Of a stretch of DNA of 64,000 nucleotides, positions 24,841 through 33,559 are shown piece by piece. The stretch spans positions 20,581-84,580 of the forward strand of contig JANQKV010000033.1 in assembly GCA_028280945.1 (NCBI GenBank). Direction: 5' to 3'. The number at the start of each line of letters is the position of its first letter. Position 1 is the first letter of the stretch. The notes beneath the pieces are model-generated. The model did not search any database. It saw only the letters and a program-made list of their open reading frames with translations, and was not told the origin of the DNA. The stretch is from Opitutaceae bacterium (lineage in GTDB: Bacteria; Verrucomicrobiota; Verrucomicrobiia; Opitutales; Opitutaceae). Position numbers and translations under genes: made by a program.

Positions 24841-27279
24841 CTAACTGACCGGATGCATGCGGGCCGGCGTCGATAAACTGCCGCCATGACTGGAGAACTG
24901 TTCCTCCAGTTCTCGGATCAAGTCGTCCTTGGTCAGCGGTTTTTTGAGATAGCCGTCCATGCCCGAGGCCAGATAGCGCTCCCGGTCGCCGGCCATCGCA
25001 TTGGCGGTGAGGGCAATCACGGTCGCCCGACGCCCGTCGACGCGCTCCCGTTCACGAATCCGTTGGGTCGCCTCGATGCCATCGAGTTTGGGCATGTTGA
25101 TGTCCATCAGGATCAGGTCGTAGTTGTCTGATGAATACATCGAGACCGCTTCCTGTCCATTCTTGGCGAACGCCGCGGGGATGCCCAGCCGTTTAAGAAT
25201 CTTGCGCACCAACAAGGTGTTCACCGGGTTGTCCTCCGCCACCAGGGCCCGTAATTTGGGCAGGCTGTCCGTCAGGCTGGAAGCCAAGGTCAGGTCGCCC
25301 GACGCTGAAGTGGTGGGTTTGGGCGCATCCAGCAGTTGCTTCAACAGCGCCTCGACGTTGCCCCGGGTGACCGGCCGATGCAAAACCTCATCGACCATCA
25401 CGGGCACACCATCGGCCGCCAGCGTCTCGTTCTCCCCCAAGCGTCGGCATACGACAAACGGAACCGTCTGCAAGGCAAGCTCCCCCTTCAGTCCGGCCCA
25501 GGTGGCCGAATCCCATTCCGCCACGGTCAAAGCGTCGCTGACAACCGCCAACGGCAGGGTTTCGATGTGCCCCAACTCTGCCGAAATCTCCACGGGAGCC
25601 CCATGGACGCGGATGCGCCACCCCCACTTGCCCAGCAGGTGACGCAGGCTCTGGCAAATGATGTTGTTCTCCATCAGCAGCCAAATCTCCCCAACGGGAA
25701 CCAGGGCAGTTACGCGCGGTTCCCCAAGCTCCAGTTCGTGAGCGTCAGCCGCCGGTAAAATCACATCAAAAAAGAAGCACGACCCTCCGGCCGGACGGGA
25801 CTCGACTCCGATGCTGCCCCCCATCACTTCCACCAGTCGACGACAAATCGGCAGCCCCAGGCCAGTGCCACCGTAGCGGCGTGTCGTGGACTCATCCTCC
25901 TGCGTAAACGCTTCGAAGATCTCGGCCTGTTTCTCCGGCCTCACGCCAATGCCGGTGTCCAGCACGGCGAAACAGAGACGACTCGAACCGAGATTCGAGT
26001 CGCACTCCACGCGGATTTCCACCGAACCCGCCTTGGTGAATTTGACCGCGTTGGAAACCAGGTTGTTCAGCACCTGCTGCAAGCGAACCGGGTCACCTCG
26101 CAAAACCCGCGGGACGTCCTCAGCCAGGAGGAAACCCACTACGATCGGCCGCGCCCCTACCCGCGTGCCTGCCAAGGTCACCGTTTCCTCCAGCAACGCC
26201 TCCAGCTCGAAGGGTATGTTTTCGAGCTGGACCCGATCGGCTTCAAGTTTTGAAAAATCCAGCACCTCATCGATGAGGGTGGAGAGAATGCGGCCGGACT
26301 TAAGAATCGCATCGGCGACTTCCTTGCCTTCGCGATTCATCGGCACGTCGGCCAGCAACGAACTCATGCCAATCACCCCGTTGAGCGGTGTTCGCAGCTC
26401 ATGGCTGACGTTCGCCAAAAATCGCGACTTCGCATTCGAAGCTTCCACGGCCTCGTCACGTGCCTTGGCCAATTCACCATTGGTGCGCAGCAACTCCGTC
26501 CGGGTGGTTTGCAGGTGCGCCCACATCTGGTTCAGGCTGTGTTGCAGCTCTCCCACCTCGGAGCGCGTGGTGATCTTCATGGGGGCAGAGGGCCGGTCCA
26601 AAGCAATGCGTTCCGCCATCGCGGTCGCCGCCAGAACCGGCCGCGAAACCCACCGCTGCAAACACCAAATGAGCAGACAGAACCCGATCATCAGCATGAT
26701 CAGGATGGTGGTCGTCGTGCGTTCGATAAGTTGCCGCTGGGCAGACTCCTGGGCCGCCCGGGCGACCGCGCTCTCCTCATCCAGGATGCGGAGCATGAGC
26801 AGGAAGAGCTCAGCCGGTTCACGATCGATTCCCCGCACCATGCGGTCAATGGCGAAGGGATCCGTGCGTTGCAGCGTATCAAAAACCTTCAGCCCTTCTC
26901 GATAACGTCGGGTCACCTCGGCGTGCGACTGCAAAAACTGCGTCGCCACCGGCCGAACATTGGAATCCGTTGGCACCGCATCGATGAGTTTCTGCACCAA
27001 ATCCCTGGTGAGGTGCTGCTGGCGGTTGAAATCCGCAAAGTAGACCTCGTAGTCGACATGATCCCCGCCCCGCAGGAGGATGTTTTTCCACTCCTGCACC
27101 TGGGTTTTGAATGCCGCCTGGGCACGGAGGGCCAGCACCTTGGAACGTTCCGTGCGGGAGTGTTGCGCCACCCTCTCTCGGGCCAGATCCTGCAGCACGT
27201 GGTAACCGCGTATCGCCACCAACGATACGAAGAGGGTGAAGACCCCCGTTGCCAAAAGTATCCGCGGTCCCAGTCTCAT
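24841..27279 (-). CDS. Hybrid sensor histidine kinase with C-terminal receiver (copy 1)
   Basis: An 812-residue membrane hybrid kinase. TM1 is at about 7-28. An extracytoplasmic helical sensor of about 160 residues includes FKTQVQEWKNILLRG, which recurs in four-helix-bundle sensors. TM2 is at about 190-208, followed by a HAMP-like linker, the dimerisation helix SRFLANVSHELRTPLNG with phosphoacceptor His293, and a HATPase domain (NNLVSNAVKFT, DTGIGV, GTGLGLPICR). A receiver-like segment lacking an acceptor Asp (LLMENNIICQS) comes next, then a true receiver with Asp726 in LILMDINMP and KKPLTKDD. ATG 27279 aligns exactly with the paralogue's start. It is closely paralogous to 27552-30011. Confidence 0.95.
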   Translation of the reverse strand: MRLGPRILLATGVFTLFVSLVAIRGYHVLQDLARERVAQHSRTERSKVLALRAQAAFKTQVQEWKNILLRGGDHVDYEVYFADFNRQQHLTRDLVQKLIDAVPTDSNVRPVATQFLQSHAEVTRRYREGLKVFDTLQRTDPFAIDRMVRGIDREPAELFLLMLRILDEESAVARAAQESAQRQLIERTTTTILIMLMIGFCLLIWCLQRWVSRPVLAATAMAERIALDRPSAPMKITTRSEVGELQHSLNQMWAHLQTTRTELLRTNGELAKARDEAVEASNAKSRFLANVSHELRTPLNGVIGMSSLLADVPMNREGKEVADAILKSGRILSTLIDEVLDFSKLEADRVQLENIPFELEALLEETVTLAGTRVGARPIVVGFLLAEDVPRVLRGDPVRLQQVLNNLVSNAVKFTKAGSVEIRVECDSNLGSSRLCFAVLDTGIGVRPEKQAEIFEAFTQEDESTTRRYGGTGLGLPICRRLVEVMGGSIGVESRPAGGSCFFFDVILPAADAHELELGEPRVTALVPVGEIWLLMENNIICQSLRHLLGKWGWRIRVHGAPVEISAELGHIETLPLAVVSDALTVAEWDSATWAGLKGELALQTVPFVVCRRLGENETLAADGVPVMVDEVLHRPVTRGNVEALLKQLLDAPKPTTSASGDLTLASSLTDSLPKLRALVAEDNPVNTLLVRKILKRLGIPAAFAKNGQEAVSMYSSDNYDLILMDINMPKLDGIEATQRIRERERVDGRRATVIALTANAMAGDRERYLASGMDGYLKKPLTKDDLIRELEEQFSSHGGSLSTPARMHPVS

Positions 27280-27551
27280 GTGGTCGTGACACAAAACCGG
27301 CGATGAACCGTTCTCACACCGTCGGCAACCAGCGCAACCAGACGAGCCGACGAAGGAGATACAGTCCCCCACGGGTCCTGCTTCCCTCCGTAAATCGTCG
27401 CGAACCGAAACTACTGGCGTAACAAGTCGGTTACGAACCGGTAACAACCAAGCCTTGCTCCCGACCAGGGCGTGTCAACAGGTGCCACCCGGATACCGCG
27501 ATTGAATCACTCCCAAAAAACCTGTACCGCCAATAGCCGTCGCTTTCCGAA

Positions 27552-30011
27552 CTATTCCGAACCTCTGGAAACCTGGACCGAGTCGGGTGAGGTTCGAGAC
27601 TCACTCAGATGCGGAAATTGCTTCAGCAAAGCCGCAATCAAATCGTCCTTGGTAAGAGGCTTGCGCAGGTAATCGTCCATCCCCAGAGCGAGATAGTGCT
27701 CTCGATCACCTTCCCTGACGTTGGCAGTGAGCACAATGATCCGGGGTTGGCGGCCGATGCCTGAGGCAAGCTTGCGAATCTCGTTGGCCGCCTGCTCACC
27801 ATCCAGCCTCGGCATATTGATATCCATCAGGATCAGGTCGAAGGGTTCTTTCTCGTAAGCCTCGATAGCCGCGACTCCATCGGGAGCACAAACCGGGTCG
27901 ATTCCCATTTTCCGGAGTATTTTCTGCACCAGCAAGGTGTTCACCGGGTTGTCCTCAGCTACGAGGGTCCGCAGCGATGAAAACGGTTTGCCCTCCGCGA
28001 CAGGGGACGCACCTCCTTTATCCTGGTCGTGAGGCTTTTCTCGGGGTGACGACAGATATTGCAATAATGCCGCAAGGCCCAATCGGGTCACGGGCTGGAA
28101 CAGCGTGCGATCCGGGACAGCCGGGATCTGATCCACCGTGACCGGGTCCTTCCGTCCCATTCGCCGACAAATCACCAACACCATGATTTGCCGGTCGGCC
28201 GCCCGGCGCAGGATCGCCCACGCGGTGGAGTTCATGCGCTCTATCAAAACCTCGTCACAAATCAACACCGCCGGGCTTTTGGACGGAGTGCTGAGATTCT
28301 CCTCTGTCCGCGCAACGACCAAGTCGGGGTTGTCACTCGCCCAAGGCTCCCATCCCCACCGATTCAACAGGCCCGCGGTGCTTCTCCGCACGATGGTGTT
28401 CTCCATCAACAACCAAACTCTTCGGGTCTGACCCAAGGCGGGCCGCACCATTGGACCGGGAGAAACCTGGACCGAACTCGCTGCCGGAAACTTGACATCA
28501 AAATAGAAACAAGAACCCCGAGGTGAGCGGGGTTTGACGTCGATGCGACCACCCATGATCTCGACCAGCTTGCGGCAAATGGGCAGTCCCAATCCAGTAC
28601 CACCAAATCGGCGCGTGGTGGAATCGTCTTCCTGGGTAAACAAGTCGAAAATCGCTTCCTCTTTCTCCGGACTTATTCCGATACCGGTATCCAACACCGA
28701 AAACTGCAGGTGCCCCCGGTCGTCTGCCGACAGCCGGTCAACATGGATTTCGACAGCTCCGTCCGGGGTGAACTTCACCGCATTGGAAACGAGGTTATTG
28801 AGAATCTGCTGCAATCTGACCCGATCCCCCGTCACCACCGGTAGAACGTCCGGTGAAATCCAAAACCCGAAATAAAGGTTGTCGACCGGTGATCGGCTGG
28901 CAGCCAAGGCCATGACCTCTTCCAGTAGGCTCTCCAATTCGAAGGGAATATTTTCCAGGACCATGCGATCCGCCTCAAGCTTGGAAAAGTCCAACACGTC
29001 GTTGATCAACTTCGAAAGCAGTCGACCCGACTTCAGGATTGTATCGGCGATCTCCCGGGCTTCGTCATCCAAAGGCACGTCCATCAGCAACGAACTCATG
29101 CCGATCACCCCGTTCAAAGGCGTGCGCAACTCATGGCTTACATTGGCCAGAAAGCGTGACTTCGCTGCCGAAGCCGCCAGGGCCTCGTCGCGCGCCGCAC
29201 TGAGCTCACGGTTGGCCCGTAAAAGTTCGTCCCGGGTTTCGCGCAGATGCGCTTGCATCTGATTGAGGCTGGATTGCAGCTCTCCAAGCTCCGAGCTCGT
29301 CGTGACCTTCATCAAAGTGGACAGTTTATCGGAGGCGATTTCGCGGGCCATCTCGGTTGCTGCCAGCACCGGCAACGAAATCCACCGCTGCAAGCACCAT
29401 ACCAGGATGCCAAATCCCAGCAACACCATGCCGACTATCATCGCCAAAGTGCGGGTGAAGAAGGCCTTTTGCTCTCTTGCCATGGCCTGCAGGGCCTCGT
29501 CGCTTTCCCGATCAATGATCGTCAACATCTGGAGAAACAATTCCGTCGGCTCCCGGTCGATCCCCCGCACCATTTTGTCGATCGCAAACGGGTCGGTCCG
29601 TCCCGCTCCTTCGAATGCGGTCAGACCCTCCTGATATCTTTTCGCCAAGTCCCGATGACTCTCCAGGAACCGCAGAGCCACGTCCCGCGCCTGCGAGTCC
29701 GGGGGCACGGTTTCACCTAGTTGCCGCACAAGCTCTTGAGTCAAGTCCTGCTGCGCGAGGAACTGCTCCAAGTAGCGCCGATAGTCAGCGGCATCGCTGC
29801 CCCGCAGCAAAACGTTCTTCCACTCCTGCACCTGGGTTTTGAAAGCGACCTGAGCTTTCATGGCGAGCAGCTTGGCCCACTCGGTGCGCTCGAGCAGGGC
29901 AACCCGTTCCCGGCCCAAGTCTCCGAACACTTGGTAGCCCCGGAAGGCAGCCAGCGAGACGAACACGGTGAAAATACCAGTGATCAACAAAATACGGGGA
30001 CCGAGCCTCAT
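27552..30011 (-). CDS. Hybrid sensor histidine kinase with C-terminal receiver (copy 2)
   Basis: An 819-residue paralogue of the kinase at 24841-27279, directly upstream of it on the same strand. The first 300 residues align without a gap: both start MRLGPRILL, share FKTQVQEWKN, LLRG and GIDREP, and place the phosphoacceptor at His293 in LANVSHELRTPLNG. The HATPase motifs (NNLVSNAVKFT, GTGLGLPICR), the receiver-like segment without acceptor Asp (LLMENTIVRRS) and the true receiver (Asp730 in LILMDINMP) follow. I chose ATG 30011; an ATG six codons upstream is also possible. A 272-bp spacer separates the copies, so each may have its own promoter. The signal is unknown. Confidence 0.95.
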   Translation of the reverse strand: MRLGPRILLITGIFTVFVSLAAFRGYQVFGDLGRERVALLERTEWAKLLAMKAQVAFKTQVQEWKNVLLRGSDAADYRRYLEQFLAQQDLTQELVRQLGETVPPDSQARDVALRFLESHRDLAKRYQEGLTAFEGAGRTDPFAIDKMVRGIDREPTELFLQMLTIIDRESDEALQAMAREQKAFFTRTLAMIVGMVLLGFGILVWCLQRWISLPVLAATEMAREIASDKLSTLMKVTTSSELGELQSSLNQMQAHLRETRDELLRANRELSAARDEALAASAAKSRFLANVSHELRTPLNGVIGMSSLLMDVPLDDEAREIADTILKSGRLLSKLINDVLDFSKLEADRMVLENIPFELESLLEEVMALAASRSPVDNLYFGFWISPDVLPVVTGDRVRLQQILNNLVSNAVKFTPDGAVEIHVDRLSADDRGHLQFSVLDTGIGISPEKEEAIFDLFTQEDDSTTRRFGGTGLGLPICRKLVEIMGGRIDVKPRSPRGSCFYFDVKFPAASSVQVSPGPMVRPALGQTRRVWLLMENTIVRRSTAGLLNRWGWEPWASDNPDLVVARTEENLSTPSKSPAVLICDEVLIERMNSTAWAILRRAADRQIMVLVICRRMGRKDPVTVDQIPAVPDRTLFQPVTRLGLAALLQYLSSPREKPHDQDKGGASPVAEGKPFSSLRTLVAEDNPVNTLLVQKILRKMGIDPVCAPDGVAAIEAYEKEPFDLILMDINMPRLDGEQAANEIRKLASGIGRQPRIIVLTANVREGDREHYLALGMDDYLRKPLTKDDLIAALLKQFPHLSESRTSPDSVQVSRGSE

Positions 30012-30253
30012 TTCTGGTTTCCTGAACAATTTACACCGCGAGCCGGGGCACGGATTAGGAAACCAAAAGGCATGCCGAGAATGACTCTCAAATGGGTGGT
30101 TTTGTGGCGTAAAACCGGCCGGGATCGTGGGGACTCTCCTCCCGAAAGCGACCTAAATCCGATGACAAAAAGATGACAATTGGTTCCTGAGTGAGGTAAC
30201 CTCCCTATAATTGAATCGAATTACGTAATCCTATGTTGCTAGAAGAGTTGCCC

Positions 30254-30268
30254 GCCGGACGGTCCGGC
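30254..30268. promoter_or_regulatory. 15-bp palindrome before the M20 amidohydrolase gene
   Basis: GCCGGAC-G-GTCCGGC is a perfect 7-1-7 palindrome that ends 14 bp before ATG 30283. Upstream are TATAAT at 30206-30211 and the palindrome ATTACGTAAT at 30220-30229. It may be an operator or an RNA hairpin near the ribosome binding site. Confidence 0.4.
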
Positions 30269-30282
30269 CTAACTCCTAACCC

Positions 30283-31458
30283 ATGCCAACCGTGCTCCAA
30301 CTTGAAGAGGTCCTGCCGGAACTGACGGCCATCCGCAGAGACCTGCACCAACACCCTGAGCTTCTGTTCGATACCCATCGAACCTCAGAAATCGTCGCCG
30401 ACAAACTGCGCGAGTTCGGTTGTGACGAGGTCGTTACCGGCATCGGCCGCACCGGCGTCGTCGGCGTCATCAAAGGCAAGATACAAAACTCCGGCAAAGT
30501 CATCGGCCTGCGCGCCGACATGGACGCCCTGCCGATCAAGGAAGCCACCGGACTACCCTACGCCTCCAAGAACGCGGGCACCATGCATGCCTGCGGCCAC
30601 GACGGACACACCACCATGCTTCTCGCCGGTGCCCAACACCTTGCCGCCACCCGGAACTTTGATGGGACGGCCATTGTAATTTTTCAGCCCGCCGAAGAAG
30701 GCGGCGGCGGTGGCCGCGAGATGTGTGCCGACGGCCTGATGGAGCGTTTCGGCATCCAGGAAGTCTACGGGATGCACAACATGCCGGGCTACCCGGTCGG
30801 ACAATTCGCCATCAAACCCGGTGCCTTCTTTGCGTCCACCGACGAGTTTGATATCACGATCCACGGCGTTGGGGGACATGCCGCCCGGCCTCACGACGCG
30901 GTCGACCCCACTGTGGCCGCTTCTCACCTGGTGATCGCGCTGCAGTCCATCGCCTCCCGCAACGCCGACCCCATGAACCCGATCGTGGTCTCGGTCACCA
31001 GCTTCGAAACCTCGTCCACGGCCTTCAACGTGATTCCCGCCTCCGTGCGGCTGAAAGGCACCGTGCGCACCATGGATGCCGATACTCGGGAACTGGCCGA
31101 ACGCCGTATCCGCGAAATCACCGAAAGCCTGGTGCCGGGGTTCGGCGCGACCGCAGACCTGTTGTATCACCACAATTATCCGGTCATGGCCAACACCCCG
31201 ACGGAGACCGAATTCGCCACCGCAGTCGCCCGCGACGTCGTGGGCACCGACAACGTTTTGATCAACGCCCCCGCGATCATGGGCGGCGAGGACTTTGCCT
31301 ACATGCTCGAGGAGCGGCCCGGCGCCTATATCCTCTGCGGCAACGGTGACACGGCCATGGTCCATCATCCCAAATACGATTTCGACGACCGGGCCATTCC
31401 GATCGGGGCGTCCTACTGGGTGCGTCTGATCGAGATGCGCATGCCCTTTGCTGGCTGA
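30283..31458 (+). CDS. M20 family amidohydrolase (N-acyl amino acid hydrolase type)
   Basis: A 391-residue metallo-hydrolase of the M20D group, related to hippurate hydrolase and N-acyl-L-amino-acid amidohydrolase. It has the N-terminal DLHQHPELLFDTHRTS, the first metal motif LRADMDALPI, MHACGHDGHTTML, FQPAEEGGGGGREM, the lid-domain VGGHAARPHDAVDP and IMGGEDFAYMLEERPGAYI near the end. It has no signal peptide, so it acts in the cytoplasm on amide-linked substrates. Only the class can be fixed. It stands alone, divergent from the kinases, with a palindrome just before its start. Confidence 0.94.
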   Translation: MPTVLQLEEVLPELTAIRRDLHQHPELLFDTHRTSEIVADKLREFGCDEVVTGIGRTGVVGVIKGKIQNSGKVIGLRADMDALPIKEATGLPYASKNAGTMHACGHDGHTTMLLAGAQHLAATRNFDGTAIVIFQPAEEGGGGGREMCADGLMERFGIQEVYGMHNMPGYPVGQFAIKPGAFFASTDEFDITIHGVGGHAARPHDAVDPTVAASHLVIALQSIASRNADPMNPIVVSVTSFETSSTAFNVIPASVRLKGTVRTMDADTRELAERRIREITESLVPGFGATADLLYHHNYPVMANTPTETEFATAVARDVVGTDNVLINAPAIMGGEDFAYMLEERPGAYILCGNGDTAMVHHPKYDFDDRAIPIGASYWVRLIEMRMPFAG

Positions 31459-31638
31459 TACCAGCACGACTGTAGGATTCTCACCTCACTAACTGATGAA
31501 ATTTAGTTAGGGGGAGAATTACTTTCGTTATCGTAACCGATTTGGGTAACATTTCTCGCCCAAGCGTGACGTCTCCGACCGGCTTAAGTCACATATCTCG
31601 TTAAATCTGAACGCCGCATCTCCGGAAACGACTGCATC

Positions 31639-31704
31639 ATGATAAGCGATGGTTCAAATGGGCAATCCTGCCCGGACAAACCCCAGCAGACACCGCTTCA
31701 CTGA
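31639..31704 (+). CDS. Possible 21-codon ORF before a hairpin
   Basis: ATG 31639 to TGA 31702-31704 encodes a 21-residue peptide beginning MISDGSNGQSCPDK, with no membrane or signal character. A GGAAA stands about a turn upstream. Its stop codon is followed within four bases by a hairpin with a T-rich tail. Such an arrangement may be a small coding RNA, a leader peptide or chance; there is no codon evidence. Confidence 0.2.
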   Translation: MISDGSNGQSCPDKPQQTPLH

Positions 31705-31707
31705 GTA

Positions 31708-31729
31708 CCCTCTACGACGAGGGGCTTTT
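31708..31729 (+). terminator. Hairpin with T-rich tail upstream of the GT-C-like gene
   Basis: CCCTC (31708-31712) pairs with GAGGG (31719-31723) around TACGAC, followed by GC and TTTTC. It would end a + transcript before the gene at 31816, or be a leader attenuator. The stem is only five pairs. Confidence 0.4.
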
Positions 31730-31815
31730 CTGTTTCCGGCAGTTCTTCCCCCCAAAGGCAGTCACCCGGAATTTGGTTGCGATGCCAAGCCGCCCGGAGC
31801 GTGGTTCTCGCAGAC

Positions 31816-33435
31816 ATGAGACCCCGCCTACCACGAATGCTCGCGAGCAGCCGGATTTGGGTCTTCGTGTTTTTCGGGTCCTTGTTTGGGCTCGGGGTTA
31901 AGATAACACCCGACTACGGAGTCTACATTGACGAGTTCACCAATCACATTTTCGGACTCACTTGGTATGACTACGCCCGTGGCGTGATCCTGCAAGGAGA
32001 GCCCATCGCGCCACAACACGAGCTCATCGATCACGATGTGGTCCACGGTCCCGTGTTTGAGATGGCCGTGGGATGGTTCGGCCGGGAAATCCTGGAGCTC
32101 CGCAGCTTGGCCGCATGGGTGCTCTACCGGCACTACGCCACCTGGGGGATATTTTACCTTAGCGTTGTTGTGGTGTTTTTGCTGGGACGAGGACTGGGAG
32201 CCAGCACACCGATCGCCTTGTTGGGAAGCCTGTTCCTCGTCATTCATCCACGGATTTTTTCCCACTCGTTCTACGATTCGGTCGATATCTCATTTCTGGC
32301 TTTTTACGTCTGCAGCGTATTCACATTGGTGCGCTACTTAGACCGGCGTTCCCTTGGCGCGTTGAGCTTGCATGCCATGATGTGCGCCATGGCGATAGGG
32401 GTGCGTTCGATCGGCGGAATAATTCCAGCGATCACCATGGTGGTGTTGGTCGTTGAGCTCGCCGTCCCTCGAAACGGCATCCGAAGTTGGGCCAAAGGTC
32501 TGGGTCGCTTGGTTTGGTTCCCGACACTGGTGGCCTTCACCACGTTCGCCACGTGGCCCTTTCTCTGGAACCATCCCATCGAACGTATCCAGGAGATCAT
32601 CCGCCTCACTCCTCAGGTCGGCTGGGGAGGAACGGTATTGTATCGCGGGGAAACGATTTTGGCAGCCGAAGTGCCTTGGCACTACCTGCCAACCTGGATC
32701 GGTATTACCACACCCTTGGTGATCATCGTGTTTTTTCTGATGGGACTGGTAAGTCTGGTCGCCCTGATCTGTCGAAACCCCCTCACGGTATGGCAGGAAC
32801 GTTCCCCCGAATTGGTGGTGTTCGCCGCGACCTTTGCTCCCATTGCCTTGGTCATTCTTATGAGTGCGGAAATCTATGATGGATGGAGGCATCTGTTCTT
32901 CATCTATCCGACTTTCGCGTTGATCGCGATGATGGGGTTGCAGCAATGCATTTCCTGGATCGACACCCTTTCGTCTCACCGCGCCCAAGTGATCGTCAAA
33001 GCCACCGGTGTTGTCTGGCTTGCTCCGAGCCTTATGCATCTTGGTTGGACGATGATCGAGCTTCATCCCTACCAAAACGTATACTTCAACCGATTGGCAG
33101 GAAAAGACCTGGTGGACATCAAACCTCGTTTCGAAGCGGATTTTTGGGGCCTGTCCTATATCGAAGGCCTGCGTCACTTGGTGAAGACACATCCGACTGG
33201 CCCCATCAAAATCTACCATGGCCAACATTCACTCCTGGCCATCAATCGTCTGGTCCTGCCCGAGGCGGACCAAGCGCGCATCGAACAGGTTGAGTTCGAA
33301 GACGCCGACTTCGTGCTGACCATCTATCGAACCCACCGACAAGGGTTTCCTGAACTTGAAGAAATCTACTCTGTTGAGCGCGACGGAGCAAAAATCATGT
33401 CGGTCTATCGAACCGGCCGATCGGAGTCGCCATGA
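31816..33435 (+). CDS. GT-C-like (ArnT/GT39-type) membrane protein, copy 1
   Basis: A 539-residue polytopic membrane protein with about ten hydrophobic segments. The first external loop carries TPDYGVYIDEFTNH, an acidic pair in the place where GT-C glycosyltransferases have their catalytic Asp/Glu. Further conserved blocks are HDVVHGPVFEM, PRIFSHSFYDSVDISFLAFY, EIYDGWRHLFFIYP and HPYQNVYFNRLAG. GT-C enzymes use polyprenyl-phosphate sugars to glycosylate lipids or proteins on the outer face of the inner membrane; donor and acceptor are unknown. ATG 31816 aligns with the start and length of the paralogue at 34698. The two copies flank a secreted protein. Confidence 0.82.
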   Translation: MRPRLPRMLASSRIWVFVFFGSLFGLGVKITPDYGVYIDEFTNHIFGLTWYDYARGVILQGEPIAPQHELIDHDVVHGPVFEMAVGWFGREILELRSLAAWVLYRHYATWGIFYLSVVVVFLLGRGLGASTPIALLGSLFLVIHPRIFSHSFYDSVDISFLAFYVCSVFTLVRYLDRRSLGALSLHAMMCAMAIGVRSIGGIIPAITMVVLVVELAVPRNGIRSWAKGLGRLVWFPTLVAFTTFATWPFLWNHPIERIQEIIRLTPQVGWGGTVLYRGETILAAEVPWHYLPTWIGITTPLVIIVFFLMGLVSLVALICRNPLTVWQERSPELVVFAATFAPIALVILMSAEIYDGWRHLFFIYPTFALIAMMGLQQCISWIDTLSSHRAQVIVKATGVVWLAPSLMHLGWTMIELHPYQNVYFNRLAGKDLVDIKPRFEADFWGLSYIEGLRHLVKTHPTGPIKIYHGQHSLLAINRLVLPEADQARIEQVEFEDADFVLTIYRTHRQGFPELEEIYSVERDGAKIMSVYRTGRSESP

Positions 33436-33559
33436 GGAGAGATGTGGCACGTTGGGTCGGACAGGAAACTGCTCCCAGGCTCTTCCGGGCGAGCTTAACG
33501 ATCTAAGGGCCATCGGCTTTCCAGACCGGCGGCGGGTTTGCCAGCATTCCGTTTTGACG

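Larger units (their letters stand above)
31459..31815. other. Intergenic region of 357 bp
   Basis: A region without a recognised gene between the M20 and GT-C-like genes. It holds a possible 21-codon reading frame (31639-31704) and, directly after it, a small hairpin with a T-rich tail (31708-31729). No other clear structure is seen. Confidence 0.6.

Noticed and set aside
26401..27306. 301-codon + strand frame opposite the first hybrid kinase
   Set aside because: Shadow of the kinase gene, whose domains are complete on the minus strand.
27280..27551. Riboswitch or operator between the two hybrid kinases
   Set aside because: A small GTTAC/GTAAC inverted repeat is present, but no recognised aptamer or promoter pattern supports a call.
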